From NCBI GenBank assembly GCA_021808665.1, contig JAKBBA010000018.1, forward strand, positions 4,204 to 68,203: a DNA stretch of 64,000 nucleotides. Direction: 5' to 3'. The stretch is from Actinomycetes bacterium. Lineage in GTDB: Bacteria; Actinomycetota; Acidimicrobiia; Acidimicrobiales; Palsa-688. The notes below the pieces were generated by a model. That model was given only the letters and a program-made list of their open reading frames with translations, searched no databases and had not been told where the DNA came from. Positions 55,433-63,954 of this stretch are shown in pieces. Each line of letters begins with the position of its first letter. Within the stretch, counting starts at the first letter, position 1. The translations under genes were made by a program, and so were the position numbers.

Positions 55433-56805
55433 GCTTTTGATCCTGACGGTGCGGGGTGAGCGGAAGCTAGTCGAGATCCTCCGGCGTAAAGGCTGGGGCG
55501 TAGGATTTCGGCGATGGGGGCAATGCAGCTCTGCTTCGCCAAGTGCGCCGCCACGTAGCGTCGAGCTGCCGAGGAGAGCCGGGCTCGGGTTTCGGGATCG
55601 GCGGCTAGTTCTCTTATCGCCTCGGCGAGTGCAGCGGGGTCTGCTGGAGGCACTAGTAGCCCTGTCGTTCGGTGGTCGATCACCTCGGGTATGCCTGCTA
55701 CCGAGGACGCCACCACGGCAAGTCCGCTGGCCATGGCTTCGAGGACGACGTTCGGTATGCCGTCGCGATCACCGTCAGAGGTGATCACGCTTGCTTGCAC
55801 GAAAACGTCGGCTTGGTGGTACTCCGCGATGATCTGGTCTTGGGTGAGGGAACCCATGAAGCTCACGTGGGAACTCAGCTCCAAGACAGACGCTTGCGCT
55901 ACAAGGCAGTCTCGTAGATCGCCACCACCCACGACCCGACACTCGAAGTCCTCCCCCTGGTCCCGAAGGATTCTTAGAGCCTCCAATAGAGTCGAGTAGC
56001 CCTTCTTGGGCACGAGGCGCCCGACGGCGAGGATTCGAAGGCGCCTCGGCCGGGATGCTTCGTCGCGCAGCGCGTTGCCTGCGGGCTGGAAACGGGTTGT
56101 ATCTACGCCGTGCGGCGCGTACACGATGTTAGGGCGTCGACCTTCGAAGTCCGGGGGCTGCTGGGAGTGGACTATCCGTCGCAACTCGTCGGAAGCGCTG
56201 TGCGAGCAGACAAGAACGAACTCGGCAGCAGAGGCCTTTACAGTGAGGATGTCCGGGCTCGAAAGGTATAGGTCCTTGGCGTGCGCAGCGAAGGAGAACG
56301 TCCGTCCAGTGAGCATGGACACGAAGTGCGCGATGGTCGCTGGTCCGTGAGCGAATGCTGCGTGGATGTGCGTGGCACCGACGCGGTCCATCTCTTTCGC
56401 CATGAGCCCCGCCTCGAGGAGGTGGCGTAGCGTCGAGCGGTGCCTCCGCGATATGACCACGTGTCCGACGACCGCAAGCCATCGCAACGGGTGGCGAAGT
56501 AGGAGGGCGATGTGGGCGAACACGAAGCGGGTATTGTCACTGAGCACGGCTGCCCGTCCCGTTCCGCGGCGGAGGTATTTGACCGGACTCACTACGTTAG
56601 CTACCCTCGTTTGGACGTGGCGCTCCGCCGGGTGGGCTATTGCGAAAAGCCGCAAGGGAACCCCTTCGGACTCCAGTCCTAGGATCTCGTCGAGAATGAA
56701 CGTCTCAGATAGTCGAGGGAAGCGCTTTGTAAGGTAGCAGACCGTCGCGGTTCCTGTGGAGTTTCGAAGTGACATCTGCTCGGCGTCACGGGCACTTCTC
56801 GTCAC
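55429..56805 (-). CDS. GT4-type glycosyltransferase
   Basis: A 458-residue GT-B enzyme. N-terminal segments are CYLTKRFPRLSETFILDEIL and HIHAAFAHGPATIAHF; C-terminal donor-binding signatures are ILAVGRLVPKKGYSTLLEAL, VVGGGDLRDCL and DGIPNVVLEAMASGLAVVAS, followed by VPPADPAALAEAI. Similar proteins take part in exopolysaccharide (colanic-acid WcaL-like) assembly. GTG start at 56805 overlaps the upstream stop; an ATG ten codons later is an alternative. Sugar specificity unknown. Confidence 0.88.
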   Translation of the reverse strand: MTRSARDAEQMSLRNSTGTATVCYLTKRFPRLSETFILDEILGLESEGVPLRLFAIAHPAERHVQTRVANVVSPVKYLRRGTGRAAVLSDNTRFVFAHIALLLRHPLRWLAVVGHVVISRRHRSTLRHLLEAGLMAKEMDRVGATHIHAAFAHGPATIAHFVSMLTGRTFSFAAHAKDLYLSSPDILTVKASAAEFVLVCSHSASDELRRIVHSQQPPDFEGRRPNIVYAPHGVDTTRFQPAGNALRDEASRPRRLRILAVGRLVPKKGYSTLLEALRILRDQGEDFECRVVGGGDLRDCLVAQASVLELSSHVSFMGSLTQDQIIAEYHQADVFVQASVITSDGDRDGIPNVVLEAMASGLAVVASSVAGIPEVIDHRTTGLLVPPADPAALAEAIRELAADPETRARLSSAARRYVAAHLAKQSCIAPIAEILRPSLYAGGSRLASAHPAPSGSKA

Positions 56806-57998
56806 GCCGGGATCCTTGCCAGCAAGGTGTCGTCTTCGCAGTTGACAAGACGGCTGAGGTGTGCGACGGCTTTTGGCGCGCCTCTCAAGTCTAGACGGAA
56901 ACTACTCCGGTTCGGCGTTGCGCTTCTCAGAAGTCTCGGTAGGGCCGAGCGAAGATCGGTGCTGTCGTCTATCACTTCCACAAGGCCCCGTTCGGCGAAG
57001 GCCTCAGCTCTCAGCACCTGCTCTAAGCGCGGCGCTCGTCGCGGGACTACGATTGTGGGCACGCCCAGGCCAATCAGCTCACAGAGGCTGTTGTAGCCCC
57101 CGCGGGTTACCACAGCAGCTGCCCTGGCTGCCACAGCCGCTGGTTCGGCCAGATGTTCTACCGTGTGTACATCACCAAGCGGTGCCGTCGCGCGGTCCAG
57201 GCGCTCACGATCAGCGCGAGACATGAGCGGACCCGTACACAAGACGCATGCGATGCCGGCGAACGAAGCTGCTACCGCCGTATCGATCAGCACCTGAACT
57301 CCGTCACCTCCCCCTCCGACCATGGCAAGTACGAACCGCTTGACGTCTGTGAGAGACGGCGGTAGTGGAGGCGTCGCAGGCTGGGGAGTCGTAACGTAGC
57401 CGCAGTACTCCATGCGATCGGCTATCGCCATAGGTAACTTGTAGAGCGCTCCGATGTCGAAGACGTCGCGTTGACCGTAAACCATTACCGAGTCGTAGAT
57501 ACCCGCAAGGGTCGAGTAGACACCTTCGGCTGTCCAAGAGTCGATGACCTTATTGGGTTCATCGAGAATGTCCCGCAGGCCGAGAACCAGTCTCGTGGCG
57601 AGCCCGGTACTTCTTATGTAGTCGAAGACCGGAATGAGCTCCCCCTTCATCCCGTGGGGGGAATGATCTACTAGCAGGACATCTGGCTTCCAGCGCGCCA
57701 CTACGTCGACTAGTACGGCTGAACGCGCGCGCCGGACGAGGGAAATGTCGAGCGGGCTCTCGAGGGAGCGGTAGTCGCCTTGGGGTGTCTTCGTTACTGG
57801 TGGCAGCATCGCTGTGGCCAGTCCGTTTGGAAGTGGGACCCTAGATATGGCCGGCGAACCCGAGGCGAGAACGACCAGTGGGGGTTTGGCCAAGTTCAGA
57901 AGTTCCCGTGCTATCGAAAGATTTCTCCGGAGGTGCCCGAGGCCGTAAGTATCGTGAGAGTACAACAGCACACGCTGTAAGGATCCCGGCGTCTTCAT
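56802..57998 (-). CDS. predicted glycosyltransferase, MurG/GT28-like (COG4671)
   Basis: A 398-residue protein with the COG4671 N-terminus LLYSHDTYGLGHLRRNLSIA. Later family-like segments are DVLLVDHSPHGMKGEL, VMVYGQRDVFD and the MurG-like donor site VVTRGGYNSLCELIGLGVPT followed by IVVPRRAPRLEQVLRA. COG4671 members have no established acceptor. The ATG at 57998 overlaps the epimerase stop (ATGA); the open frame reaches 58040 within that gene. Confidence 0.82.
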   Translation of the reverse strand: MKTPGSLQRVLLYSHDTYGLGHLRRNLSIARELLNLAKPPLVVLASGSPAISRVPLPNGLATAMLPPVTKTPQGDYRSLESPLDISLVRRARSAVLVDVVARWKPDVLLVDHSPHGMKGELIPVFDYIRSTGLATRLVLGLRDILDEPNKVIDSWTAEGVYSTLAGIYDSVMVYGQRDVFDIGALYKLPMAIADRMEYCGYVTTPQPATPPLPPSLTDVKRFVLAMVGGGGDGVQVLIDTAVAASFAGIACVLCTGPLMSRADRERLDRATAPLGDVHTVEHLAEPAAVAARAAAVVTRGGYNSLCELIGLGVPTIVVPRRAPRLEQVLRAEAFAERGLVEVIDDSTDLRSALPRLLRSATPNRSSFRLDLRGAPKAVAHLSRLVNCEDDTLLARIPA

Positions 57999-59005
57999 AC
58001 CGGCACCCCCACCTTTTGGTCGAGACGTTCCCGTAGCCACGCAACTTCCCTTTCGTAGCCAACTTCGAACGGGACGAGGGGTGTGAATCCGAGCAGCCGC
58101 TGGGCGCGGCCCAGATCGGCCGAGGTCGTCTTGACGTCGCCACGGGCGAAGGGCTGGCGGTCGACCTGTAATCGGCTACCGGTCAAGCGTGCCAGTAGGT
58201 CCAGTACCTCTGCGATGCTAACCGCGCATCCACCCCCCACGTTGATCGCCAACCCTGAGACAGGACTGTCTGCTGCGGCGACCGTCGCGCTGACGACGTC
58301 GGTGACGTAGGTGAAGTCACGACGCTGGGTTCCGTCCCCGAGCAATGTGATCCGTCCGCCTGTCAGGGCAGCCTCGGCGAACAGTCTCAGGCCCATATCT
58401 GGTCGCTGGCCAGGGCCGAACACGGTGAAATAACGCAGGGCCGTGGTCTCGAGGTCTCGCCCGCCCGTATCTAGGCACACTCGCTCCGCTTCGAGTTTGC
58501 TCTTGCCGTAGGGCGAGATTGGCGACAGGGGAGCGTCCTCGTGAAAAGGCACCTCGCCGTCGCCGTAAACCGACGACGAAGAAGCGTATATGAGACGACG
58601 GACCCCGCCCCTGCGAGCGGCCCTCAGTAGCCGCTCGGTGGCGACCACATTGTCTCGCATGTAGAGCGCCTCCGATGAGAAACTAGCCCGCACCCCTGCT
58701 CTCCCGGCAAGGTGGAATACGACCTCGACGCCATCTAGGTGGGTATCCAACTCCATGTCGGCAAGGTTCCCAACAGCTAACTTCATTCCAGCGAGACGTG
58801 CGAGGGATGCCGCTCGCATCAGCTTTTCCACCGGGTCGTAGCTGTCCGTGAAGCCGTCTATCCCTGTCACCGTCCAACCGCCGCGCAACAAGGTGCGACA
58901 GACGTGGCTTCCGATGAAGCCCGCAGCCCCGGTCACCAAAGCCCGCCGCCCAACGTTCGACAGTGCTGCGTCGAAGCTGGCGGGGACGTCCGAAGTTTCT
59001 GTCAC
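57995..59005 (-). CDS. NAD-dependent sugar epimerase (SDR, UDP-glucuronate 4-epimerase-like)
   Basis: Extended short-chain dehydrogenase, about 336 residues. NAD motif VTGAAGFIGSHVCRTLLRGG, then VFHLAGRAGVRASF, YASSSSVYGDGEVPF, the catalytic YXXXK in ISPYGKSKLEAERVC and LRYFTVFGPGQRPDM. Family resemblance is to UDP-glucuronate or UDP-glucose 4-epimerases. With Ugd four genes downstream this predicts uronic acids in the product. The GTG at 59005 follows AGAGAGG by 5-6 bases; in-frame starts at 59035 and 59065 exist. First gene of the leftward cluster. Confidence 0.85.
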   Translation of the reverse strand: MTETSDVPASFDAALSNVGRRALVTGAAGFIGSHVCRTLLRGGWTVTGIDGFTDSYDPVEKLMRAASLARLAGMKLAVGNLADMELDTHLDGVEVVFHLAGRAGVRASFSSEALYMRDNVVATERLLRAARRGGVRRLIYASSSSVYGDGEVPFHEDAPLSPISPYGKSKLEAERVCLDTGGRDLETTALRYFTVFGPGQRPDMGLRLFAEAALTGGRITLLGDGTQRRDFTYVTDVVSATVAAADSPVSGLAINVGGGCAVSIAEVLDLLARLTGSRLQVDRQPFARGDVKTTSADLGRAQRLLGFTPLVPFEVGYEREVAWLRERLDQKVGVPV

Positions 59006-59198
59006 AGTGACCTCTCTTGCTGTGTCTGCACGCATCCTCGTGCTCGTAATGGGATATACAGACACTGTCGGCGCTGTAGGTGACGCCTCGATGACGCCCC
59101 GGTGAGAAAATGCTCATGTTCCCCGGGTCCCCGGTGTCCAACTCGCTGGCAACGCTCGCAGTCCGGGCCATCGAAGTCAGAGTCTTCTGCCCCAATAA

Positions 59199-59232
59199 TT
59201 CCTGCCGGTAGAACGAAACCGTACAGTACTGT
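59199..59232 (+). promoter_or_regulatory. tetR promoter with palindromic operator
   Basis: TTCCTG (59199-59204), 17-base spacer, TACAGT (59222-59227). The perfect palindrome ACAGTACTGT (59223-59232) overlaps the -10 and ends 6 bases before the ATG, a fit for autorepression. The rest of the 233-base divergent gap (59006-59198) shows nothing else I can support. Confidence 0.5.
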
Positions 59233-59238
59233 GGCGGC

Positions 59239-59838
59239 ATGCAGCAAGCAACAGCCTCGTCGGCTAGGGGAGCAGAGCGCGAGCGCGAGATACTCGACGT
59301 CGCCCTTGCCCTGATTGGCGAGGTCGGCTACGAGCGCATGAGCATGGATTCCCTCGCAGCCCGGGCGCATGCAAGCAAGGCAACCCTGTATCGGCGCTGG
59401 CCGGGGAAGGCCGAGCTCGTCGTCGAGGCTCTCAGGAGCCGTTCTTGCACCATCCCCGGAGGCAATGCTAACACCGGAAGCCTCCGGGGAGATCTCCTGG
59501 CGTGGCTTCGCGATCAACGCGACATCCTCACTGGCAAGGACGGGCCCTTGCTAGTCGGTTTGATAATGGCAGCCCGCGGTGACCCAGAGCTGGCATCGCT
59601 TCTTCGGGAGCAGTTCGGCGAGGACAAGGCGGCGGCCGCCGGAGCATTGCTCGGCCGGGCCATCGCAAGACAAGAGATCCCTCCCAACGCCAGCCCGGGT
59701 GTGTTCACCGAGATAGCACCGGCGATGCTACTCATGCGGGTAATCCTGAGCGACCAACCAACCGACGATGCCTTCCTAGCCCACATCGTCGATGACGTCC
59801 TGCTTCCAACCCTGCGCGCCTCGACCGCCGAGGCGTAG
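59239..59838 (+). CDS. TetR-family repressor
   Basis: A 199-residue regulator. The N-terminal HTH is ILDVALALIGEVGYERMSMD with SLAARAHASKATLYRRWPGK, the standard TetR pattern. The C-terminal ligand domain (about 75-199) is of the TetR_C_11/16-like helical type and ends without cysteines. It precedes a DHA2 exporter gene by 57 bases in the same direction, so it probably represses that gene; the effector is likely a drug-like substrate. Confidence 0.9.
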   Translation: MQQATASSARGAEREREILDVALALIGEVGYERMSMDSLAARAHASKATLYRRWPGKAELVVEALRSRSCTIPGGNANTGSLRGDLLAWLRDQRDILTGKDGPLLVGLIMAARGDPELASLLREQFGEDKAAAAGALLGRAIARQEIPPNASPGVFTEIAPAMLLMRVILSDQPTDDAFLAHIVDDVLLPTLRASTAEA

Positions 59839-59895
59839 ACCGCTCGCCGCAAACCGCGGCGCTACCACCAACGACATGACACCTGGAGTTATCGA

Positions 59896-61380
59896 ATGAC
59901 TTTATCGACGCGCCTCGACGCGACCCGTGACGATTCGGCGCAGGACCCGAGACGGTGGCTGGCTTTGGCCATCATCGCTGTCTCACAACTGATGATCGTT
60001 CTCGACGCCTCTATCGTCAACATAGCCTTGCCTTCCGCTCAGCATGCGCTGCATATCTCCACTGCGAACCGCCAATGGGTGGTTACGGCCTACACCCTGA
60101 GCTTCGGCGGCCTCCTGCTTCTAGGTGGTCGTGTCGCGGACTACCTGGGCCGTAAACGGGTGTTCATCGTCGGACTGGTCGGGTTCGCGGCTGCTTCCGC
60201 CCTCGGCGGCTTTGCCCCTGACTCCGCAGCGCTCTTCGCCGCACGGGCGCTCCAAGGGGCTTTCGCAGCACTGATGGCTCCGGCTGCGCTCTCGCTGATA
60301 TCCGTGACCTTCACCGAGGCACGAGAGAGGGCCAGGGCGTTCGGAGTGTACGGTGCCATCTCTGGGGGAGGCGCCGCCATCGGGCTGATCGCCGGGGGAG
60401 TGCTCACCGAGTACGCCTCGTGGAGATGGTGCCTCCTCGTCAACGTGCCCGTCGCCGCCGTCGCCGCCACAGCAGCACTCTACGTCGTGCGTGATAGCAG
60501 CACCGAGAGGAGCCGAGGGCACTACGACCTTCCTGGTGCGGTGACTTCCACTCTCGGGCTCGTAGCACTGGTCTACGCCTTCACCCAGGCGGAGACAACA
60601 GGATGGCTGTCGGCGGGCACTCTGCTACTTCTCGCAGGGGCCGCCCTTCTGCTCGGGTCATTCGTGGTCGTGGAGATGCGCTCGCAACGTCCCCTGCTGC
60701 CCCTGCGAGTCGTTCTCGATCGTAACCGTGGAGGATCGTACCTGACGTCGCTACTGGCCGGGCTCGCACTGTTCGGAATGTTTCTGTTCCTCACCTACTA
60801 TCTTCAGGGGACGCTTCAGTACTCGGCGCTCAAGACGGGTTTTGCATTCCTGCCTTTCTCCTTGGGTATCGTCATCAGCGCCACAGTCGCGGCCCAACTT
60901 CTACCTCGTGTCGGGCCGAGAGCTTTGATGGTCACTGGAATGTTGATGGCGACCGCCGGGCTGATCTTGTTCACCCGTGTGGGTGTCCACTCGGGCTACG
61001 TGGCCGACGTCCTTCCGCCGGTCCTTGTCATAAGCCTCGGCATGGGCCTCGTGTTCGTCCCTCTGAGCAGCACGGCACTTATCGGCGTCGACGAAAGCGA
61101 CGCCGGGGTGGCGAGTGCGCTGGTCAACACGACCCAGCAGGTCGGAGGTTCACTAGGTACGGCACTGCTGAACACTGTCGCAGCTACGGCGACGGCCGGC
61201 TTCCTGCGGTCCCACGCAACTACCCCGGCGGCCACGGCCACGGCCGTCGTCCACGGCTACGGCGTGGCGTTCAGTGTCAGTGCCGTCCTGCTTGGCGTCG
61301 GAGCGCTAGCTGCCTTGGTGCTCGTGCGTGCCAACCGCAGTCACATTGCGCCACCGGACTTTGCTCTAGAAGCGGCCTGA
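59896..61380 (+). CDS. MFS exporter, DHA2 (EmrB/QacA) 14-helix family
   Basis: Proton-coupled drug or metabolite exporter; 494 residues with about 14 hydrophobic segments. Motif A is GGRVADYLGRKRVFIVGL, the first helix has LMIVLDASIVNIALPSA, the motif WVVTAYTLSFGGLLLLGG follows, and motif C-like GAISGGGAAIGLIAGGVLTE is present in helix 5. ATG at 59896 with GGAG upstream. The actual substrate is unknown. Paired with the TetR gene. Confidence 0.93.
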   Translation: MTLSTRLDATRDDSAQDPRRWLALAIIAVSQLMIVLDASIVNIALPSAQHALHISTANRQWVVTAYTLSFGGLLLLGGRVADYLGRKRVFIVGLVGFAAASALGGFAPDSAALFAARALQGAFAALMAPAALSLISVTFTEARERARAFGVYGAISGGGAAIGLIAGGVLTEYASWRWCLLVNVPVAAVAATAALYVVRDSSTERSRGHYDLPGAVTSTLGLVALVYAFTQAETTGWLSAGTLLLLAGAALLLGSFVVVEMRSQRPLLPLRVVLDRNRGGSYLTSLLAGLALFGMFLFLTYYLQGTLQYSALKTGFAFLPFSLGIVISATVAAQLLPRVGPRALMVTGMLMATAGLILFTRVGVHSGYVADVLPPVLVISLGMGLVFVPLSSTALIGVDESDAGVASALVNTTQQVGGSLGTALLNTVAATATAGFLRSHATTPAATATAVVHGYGVAFSVSAVLLGVGALAALVLVRANRSHIAPPDFALEAA

Positions 61381-61395
61381 TCAGGCGCAACCCTT

Positions 61396-61423
61396 TTGTC
61401 GCGTGCGCCCTGGCGAGTAGACT
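61396..61423 (+). promoter_or_regulatory. promoter of the VOC gene
   Basis: TTGTCG (61396-61401), 16-base spacer, TAGACT (61418-61423). A strong ribosome-binding site (GGGGAGGAGAG) follows before the ATG at 61448. Confidence 0.5.
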
Positions 61424-61447
61424 CAGGGCTAAGAGGGGAGGAGAGCA

Positions 61448-61888
61448 ATGGCTAGGGTAAGCACCTATCTGAATTTCAAAGGTAACGCAGAGGAGGCCTT
61501 CGAGTTCTACCGTCGAGTCTTCGGCACCGAATACATCGGAGAGGTCCAAAGGATGGGCGAGGTCGCATTCGACGCGGGCGGCCCCTCGCTGTCCGAGGAG
61601 GAGAGGCAGATGGTGATGCACGTCGAGCTCCCGATCCTCGACGGACATGTGATCATGGCAACCGACATGCTCGAGTCGTTGGGCCACGAGCTACGGATCG
61701 GCAACAACACAACGATCAACTTGGAACCCGACACCCTTGAAGAGACGAGGCGGCTTTACGACGCCCTGTCAGAAGGCTCGACCGAAGGGGCTCCGCTGGC
61801 CGAGATGTTCTGGGGTGCTACCTGGGGAACCTGCCTCGATCGTTTCGGTGTCCGCTGGATGTTCAACTTCAACCCGGCGACCGCATAG
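61448..61888 (+). CDS. VOC-fold protein, PhnB-like
   Basis: A 146-residue vicinal-oxygen-chelate protein of the PhnB / 3-demethylubiquinone methyltransferase-like group. Signatures are YLNFKGNAEEAFEFYRRVFG at the N-terminus, MHVELPILDGHVIMATDML and the C-terminal WGATWGTCLDRFGVRWMFN. Such proteins are common in Actinobacteria with mostly unknown substrates. It precedes the BNR gene by 36 bases and may share its transcript. Confidence 0.88.
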   Translation: MARVSTYLNFKGNAEEAFEFYRRVFGTEYIGEVQRMGEVAFDAGGPSLSEEERQMVMHVELPILDGHVIMATDMLESLGHELRIGNNTTINLEPDTLEETRRLYDALSEGSTEGAPLAEMFWGATWGTCLDRFGVRWMFNFNPATA

Positions 61889-61924
61889 CCGTCTCGACCA
61901 GTCTGCTCAGGTTAGGGAGGTTTG

Positions 61925-63040
61925 ATGACTGGCGTGCAAGTCTTGGTGGGCACCCAGAAGGGCGCCTTTGTACTGAGCGCAGACGGGCGGCGTAAGACCT
62001 GGGAGGTGACCGGTCCGCTCTTTGGCGGTTGGGAGGTCTACCACGTGGTCGCTTCGCCCGCCGAGCCGGCGAGGCTCTTCGCCTCGCAAAGCCTCGGATG
62101 GTTCGGCCAGGTAATACAACTCTCCGATGACGGTGGAAGATCGTGGAGACCGGCTGGCAACGACTTTCGCTACGCCGACGGGGGTGGCTCCCACCAGGAC
62201 TTCGATGGGACGCTGCAACCCTGGAAGTTCCGGCGTGTCTGGCAGCTCAGGCCCTCGGACACCGATCCAGGCACTGTCTTCGCGGGTGTCGAAGACGCAG
62301 CGCTGTTCAAGTCGACCGACTCTGGCGAGACCTGGGAGGAGGTCGCCGGTTTGCGGAGCCACCCGTCGGGCTCCTCATGGCAACCGGGAGCGGGCGGAAT
62401 GTGCGTCCATACGATCCTGATCGACCCTTCGAATCCGCAAAACCTGCACGTGGCCATCTCGGCGGCGGGTGTTTTCCGTTCTGCCGACGCCGGAGCGACA
62501 TGGCTTGCGGCCAACCGCGGTCTTCGCTCGGGAGGCATCCCCGACGAGGACGCCGAGGTAGGACATTGCGTGCATCGCATCGCCAGGCACCCTGCGAAGC
62601 CCGACACCCTTTTCATGCAGAAACACTGGGATGTCATGCGAAGCGACGACGCCGGCGGTTCGTGGAGAGAGATTAGCGGCGATCTCCCCACCGACTTCGG
62701 TTTCGCGCTCGCGGTGCACAGCCACGAGCCCGACACCGTGTACGTGGTGCCGATAGCCAGCGACTCAGAGCATTACCCGCCGGGCGCCAGGCTTCGCGTC
62801 TACCGGACGCGCTGCGGTGGCGGGGAATGGGAGCCGCTGACGCGTGGCCTGCCTCAGTCGGACTGTTATGTCAACGTGCTGCGTTCGGCTATGGCGGTGG
62901 ACGCGATGGATCCTTGTGGTGTGTATTTCGGCACTACGGGAGGCCAAGTGTACGCTTCATCCGACGGCGGGGATTCGTGGAGCCCGATCGTCAGGGATCT
63001 ACCGCGCGTGTTGTCGGTGGAGGTTCAGACCTTGCCGTGA
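61925..63040 (+). CDS. BNR/Asp-box repeat protein (sialidase-like beta-propeller)
   Basis: A 371-residue predicted beta-propeller with no signal peptide, so probably cytoplasmic. Five Asp-box motifs (S-X-D-X-G-X-T/S-W) are visible: [32 protein letters not shown] and SSDGGDSW. The catalytic set of true sialidases is not recognised, so it is likely a scaffold or a hydrolase of unknown type. ATG at 61925 is preferred over TTG 61922 because GGGAGG lies 5 bases before it. The stop overlaps the next gene (GTGA), implying coupled synthesis. Confidence 0.8.
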   Translation: MTGVQVLVGTQKGAFVLSADGRRKTWEVTGPLFGGWEVYHVVASPAEPARLFASQSLGWFGQVIQLSDDGGRSWRPAGNDFRYADGGGSHQDFDGTLQPWKFRRVWQLRPSDTDPGTVFAGVEDAALFKSTDSGETWEEVAGLRSHPSGSSWQPGAGGMCVHTILIDPSNPQNLHVAISAAGVFRSADAGATWLAANRGLRSGGIPDEDAEVGHCVHRIARHPAKPDTLFMQKHWDVMRSDDAGGSWREISGDLPTDFGFALAVHSHEPDTVYVVPIASDSEHYPPGARLRVYRTRCGGGEWEPLTRGLPQSDCYVNVLRSAMAVDAMDPCGVYFGTTGGQVYASSDGGDSWSPIVRDLPRVLSVEVQTLP

Positions 63041-63333
63041 TCCGAATTGCGCTTCCGTACCACTTGCAGATGTTGGCGTCCTGCGGGCGAGTTGTCGAGC
63101 TCGACGTCAGCGCGCCGGTCACGCTCGGACGGGCATGTGACGCGTTGGAGGAGCGTTACCCGGTGCTGCGCGGTAGTTTTCGTGATCGTCGCAGCGGGGA
63201 GCGCAGGCCCTTCATCCGCTTCTACGCCTGCGACTTGGACCTCACCCACGAGCCAGTTGACGCTCTCTTGCCTGCGGCGGTCTCAGAGGGCCGCGAAGCG
63301 CTCTTCTTGGTAGGAGCGATGGCGGGAGGTTGA
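63037..63333 (+). CDS. MoaD/ThiS-like ubiquitin-fold protein
   Basis: A 98-residue protein ending in Gly-Gly, the terminus that MoaD- and ThiS-type sulfur carriers use for adenylation and thiocarboxylation. The N-terminus is [21 protein letters not shown], then [17 protein letters not shown] and [21 protein letters not shown] at 63037 in a GTGA overlap with the BNR gene. No moaE, moeB, thiG or thiF lies in the window, so the partner enzyme is unknown; a BNR plus MoaD-like pair is recurrent in Actinobacteria by my recollection. Confidence 0.8.
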   Translation: MIRIALPYHLQMLASCGRVVELDVSAPVTLGRACDALEERYPVLRGSFRDRRSGERRPFIRFYACDLDLTHEPVDALLPAAVSEGREALFLVGAMAGG

Positions 63334-63580
63334 CAGGGGGCACGCCTGCAGATAGTCCGGCCTACCATCAGTGCATCTCAATGCTGGAGAGCCGTAGAAG
63401 CCAGCAACGCGGCCCGCCTCCCGGTGGCGCCACTCGACCTCACACCTTCAGACCTCGACCGGTGACGGCTCGCCGCGTAGGACGGTTCGCGTCGAGCGAA
63501 GTCTCGAGCCGGCACCCCTCCCTACCAGAGAACGACCAAGCCGGGACCTCGCAAGAGGGAAGTCCTCTTGGTGTGGACGG
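63334..63580. other. intergenic, no supported gene
   Basis: An open frame of about 112 codons crosses here on the plus strand but has low-complexity Arg/Pro-rich content, no recognisable start signal and no family resemblance. Nothing else is supported in this stretch. Confidence 0.5.
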
Positions 63581-63954
63581 TCAGGTCGTGGGAGTGAAGC
63601 GCCGGTGCTGGTGGATGGGGCTCATGAGGTCGACGTCGTTGCCAGCGCGGTCGCGTACGACCGCGTAGCAGGCGCCGAAGAAGGCGTTCTAGGGCTCTCG
63701 GGTCCAAGATGGCCGGTGGCGGTGAGTGCCCTGTAGGTGTCGACGGTGGCCCGCCCGGAGGTTAGGGTGAAGCCGAAGACGACTGGGCGGTCTGTGGAGT
63801 CCGGGGAGCGCCATGCGCCGTGGTAGATCGCCGCCATGGCCGGGAGGTCAATCTCGACGATCGGACGGTCGCCGTTGTCGAGCGGGACGTGACGGGTGCC
63901 GCTGCCCGCCGGCCACTCGCCGCCGGGCAAACGGAGTCGCGGAACTTGTGACAC
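63581..63954 (-). pseudogene. frameshifted VOC (glyoxalase-like) remnant
   Basis: On the minus strand the frame from 63954 reads DSTDRPVVFGFTLTSGRATV and then YRALTATGHLGPESP. From about 63690 homology continues in another frame as NAFFGACYAVVRDRAGNDVD followed by LMSPI, ending at a stop at 63581-63583. Together these match the C-terminal half of a VOC protein, split by a one- or two-base indel near 63685-63692. The part before about codon 30 (SQVPRLRLPGGEW) is not recognisably VOC and the frame stays open to the window edge, so the 5' end is truncated or replaced. It could instead be a sequencing error. Confidence 0.6.

Noticed and set aside
44379..59005. CRISPR array or prophage in the leftward cluster
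   Set aside because: No regularly spaced repeats, integrase, capsid or terminase genes are visible here or elsewhere in the window.
60121..60522. 133-codon frame opposite the MFS exporter
   Set aside because: Antisense shadow of a protein with clear MFS motifs.
61925..63040. Secreted sialidase
   Set aside because: Five Asp boxes are present but no signal peptide and no recognisable sialidase catalytic residues, so only a propeller fold is claimed.
63330..63668. 112-codon plus-strand frame after the MoaD-like gene
   Set aside because: Low-complexity composition, no start signals, and it overlaps the VOC remnant on the other strand.
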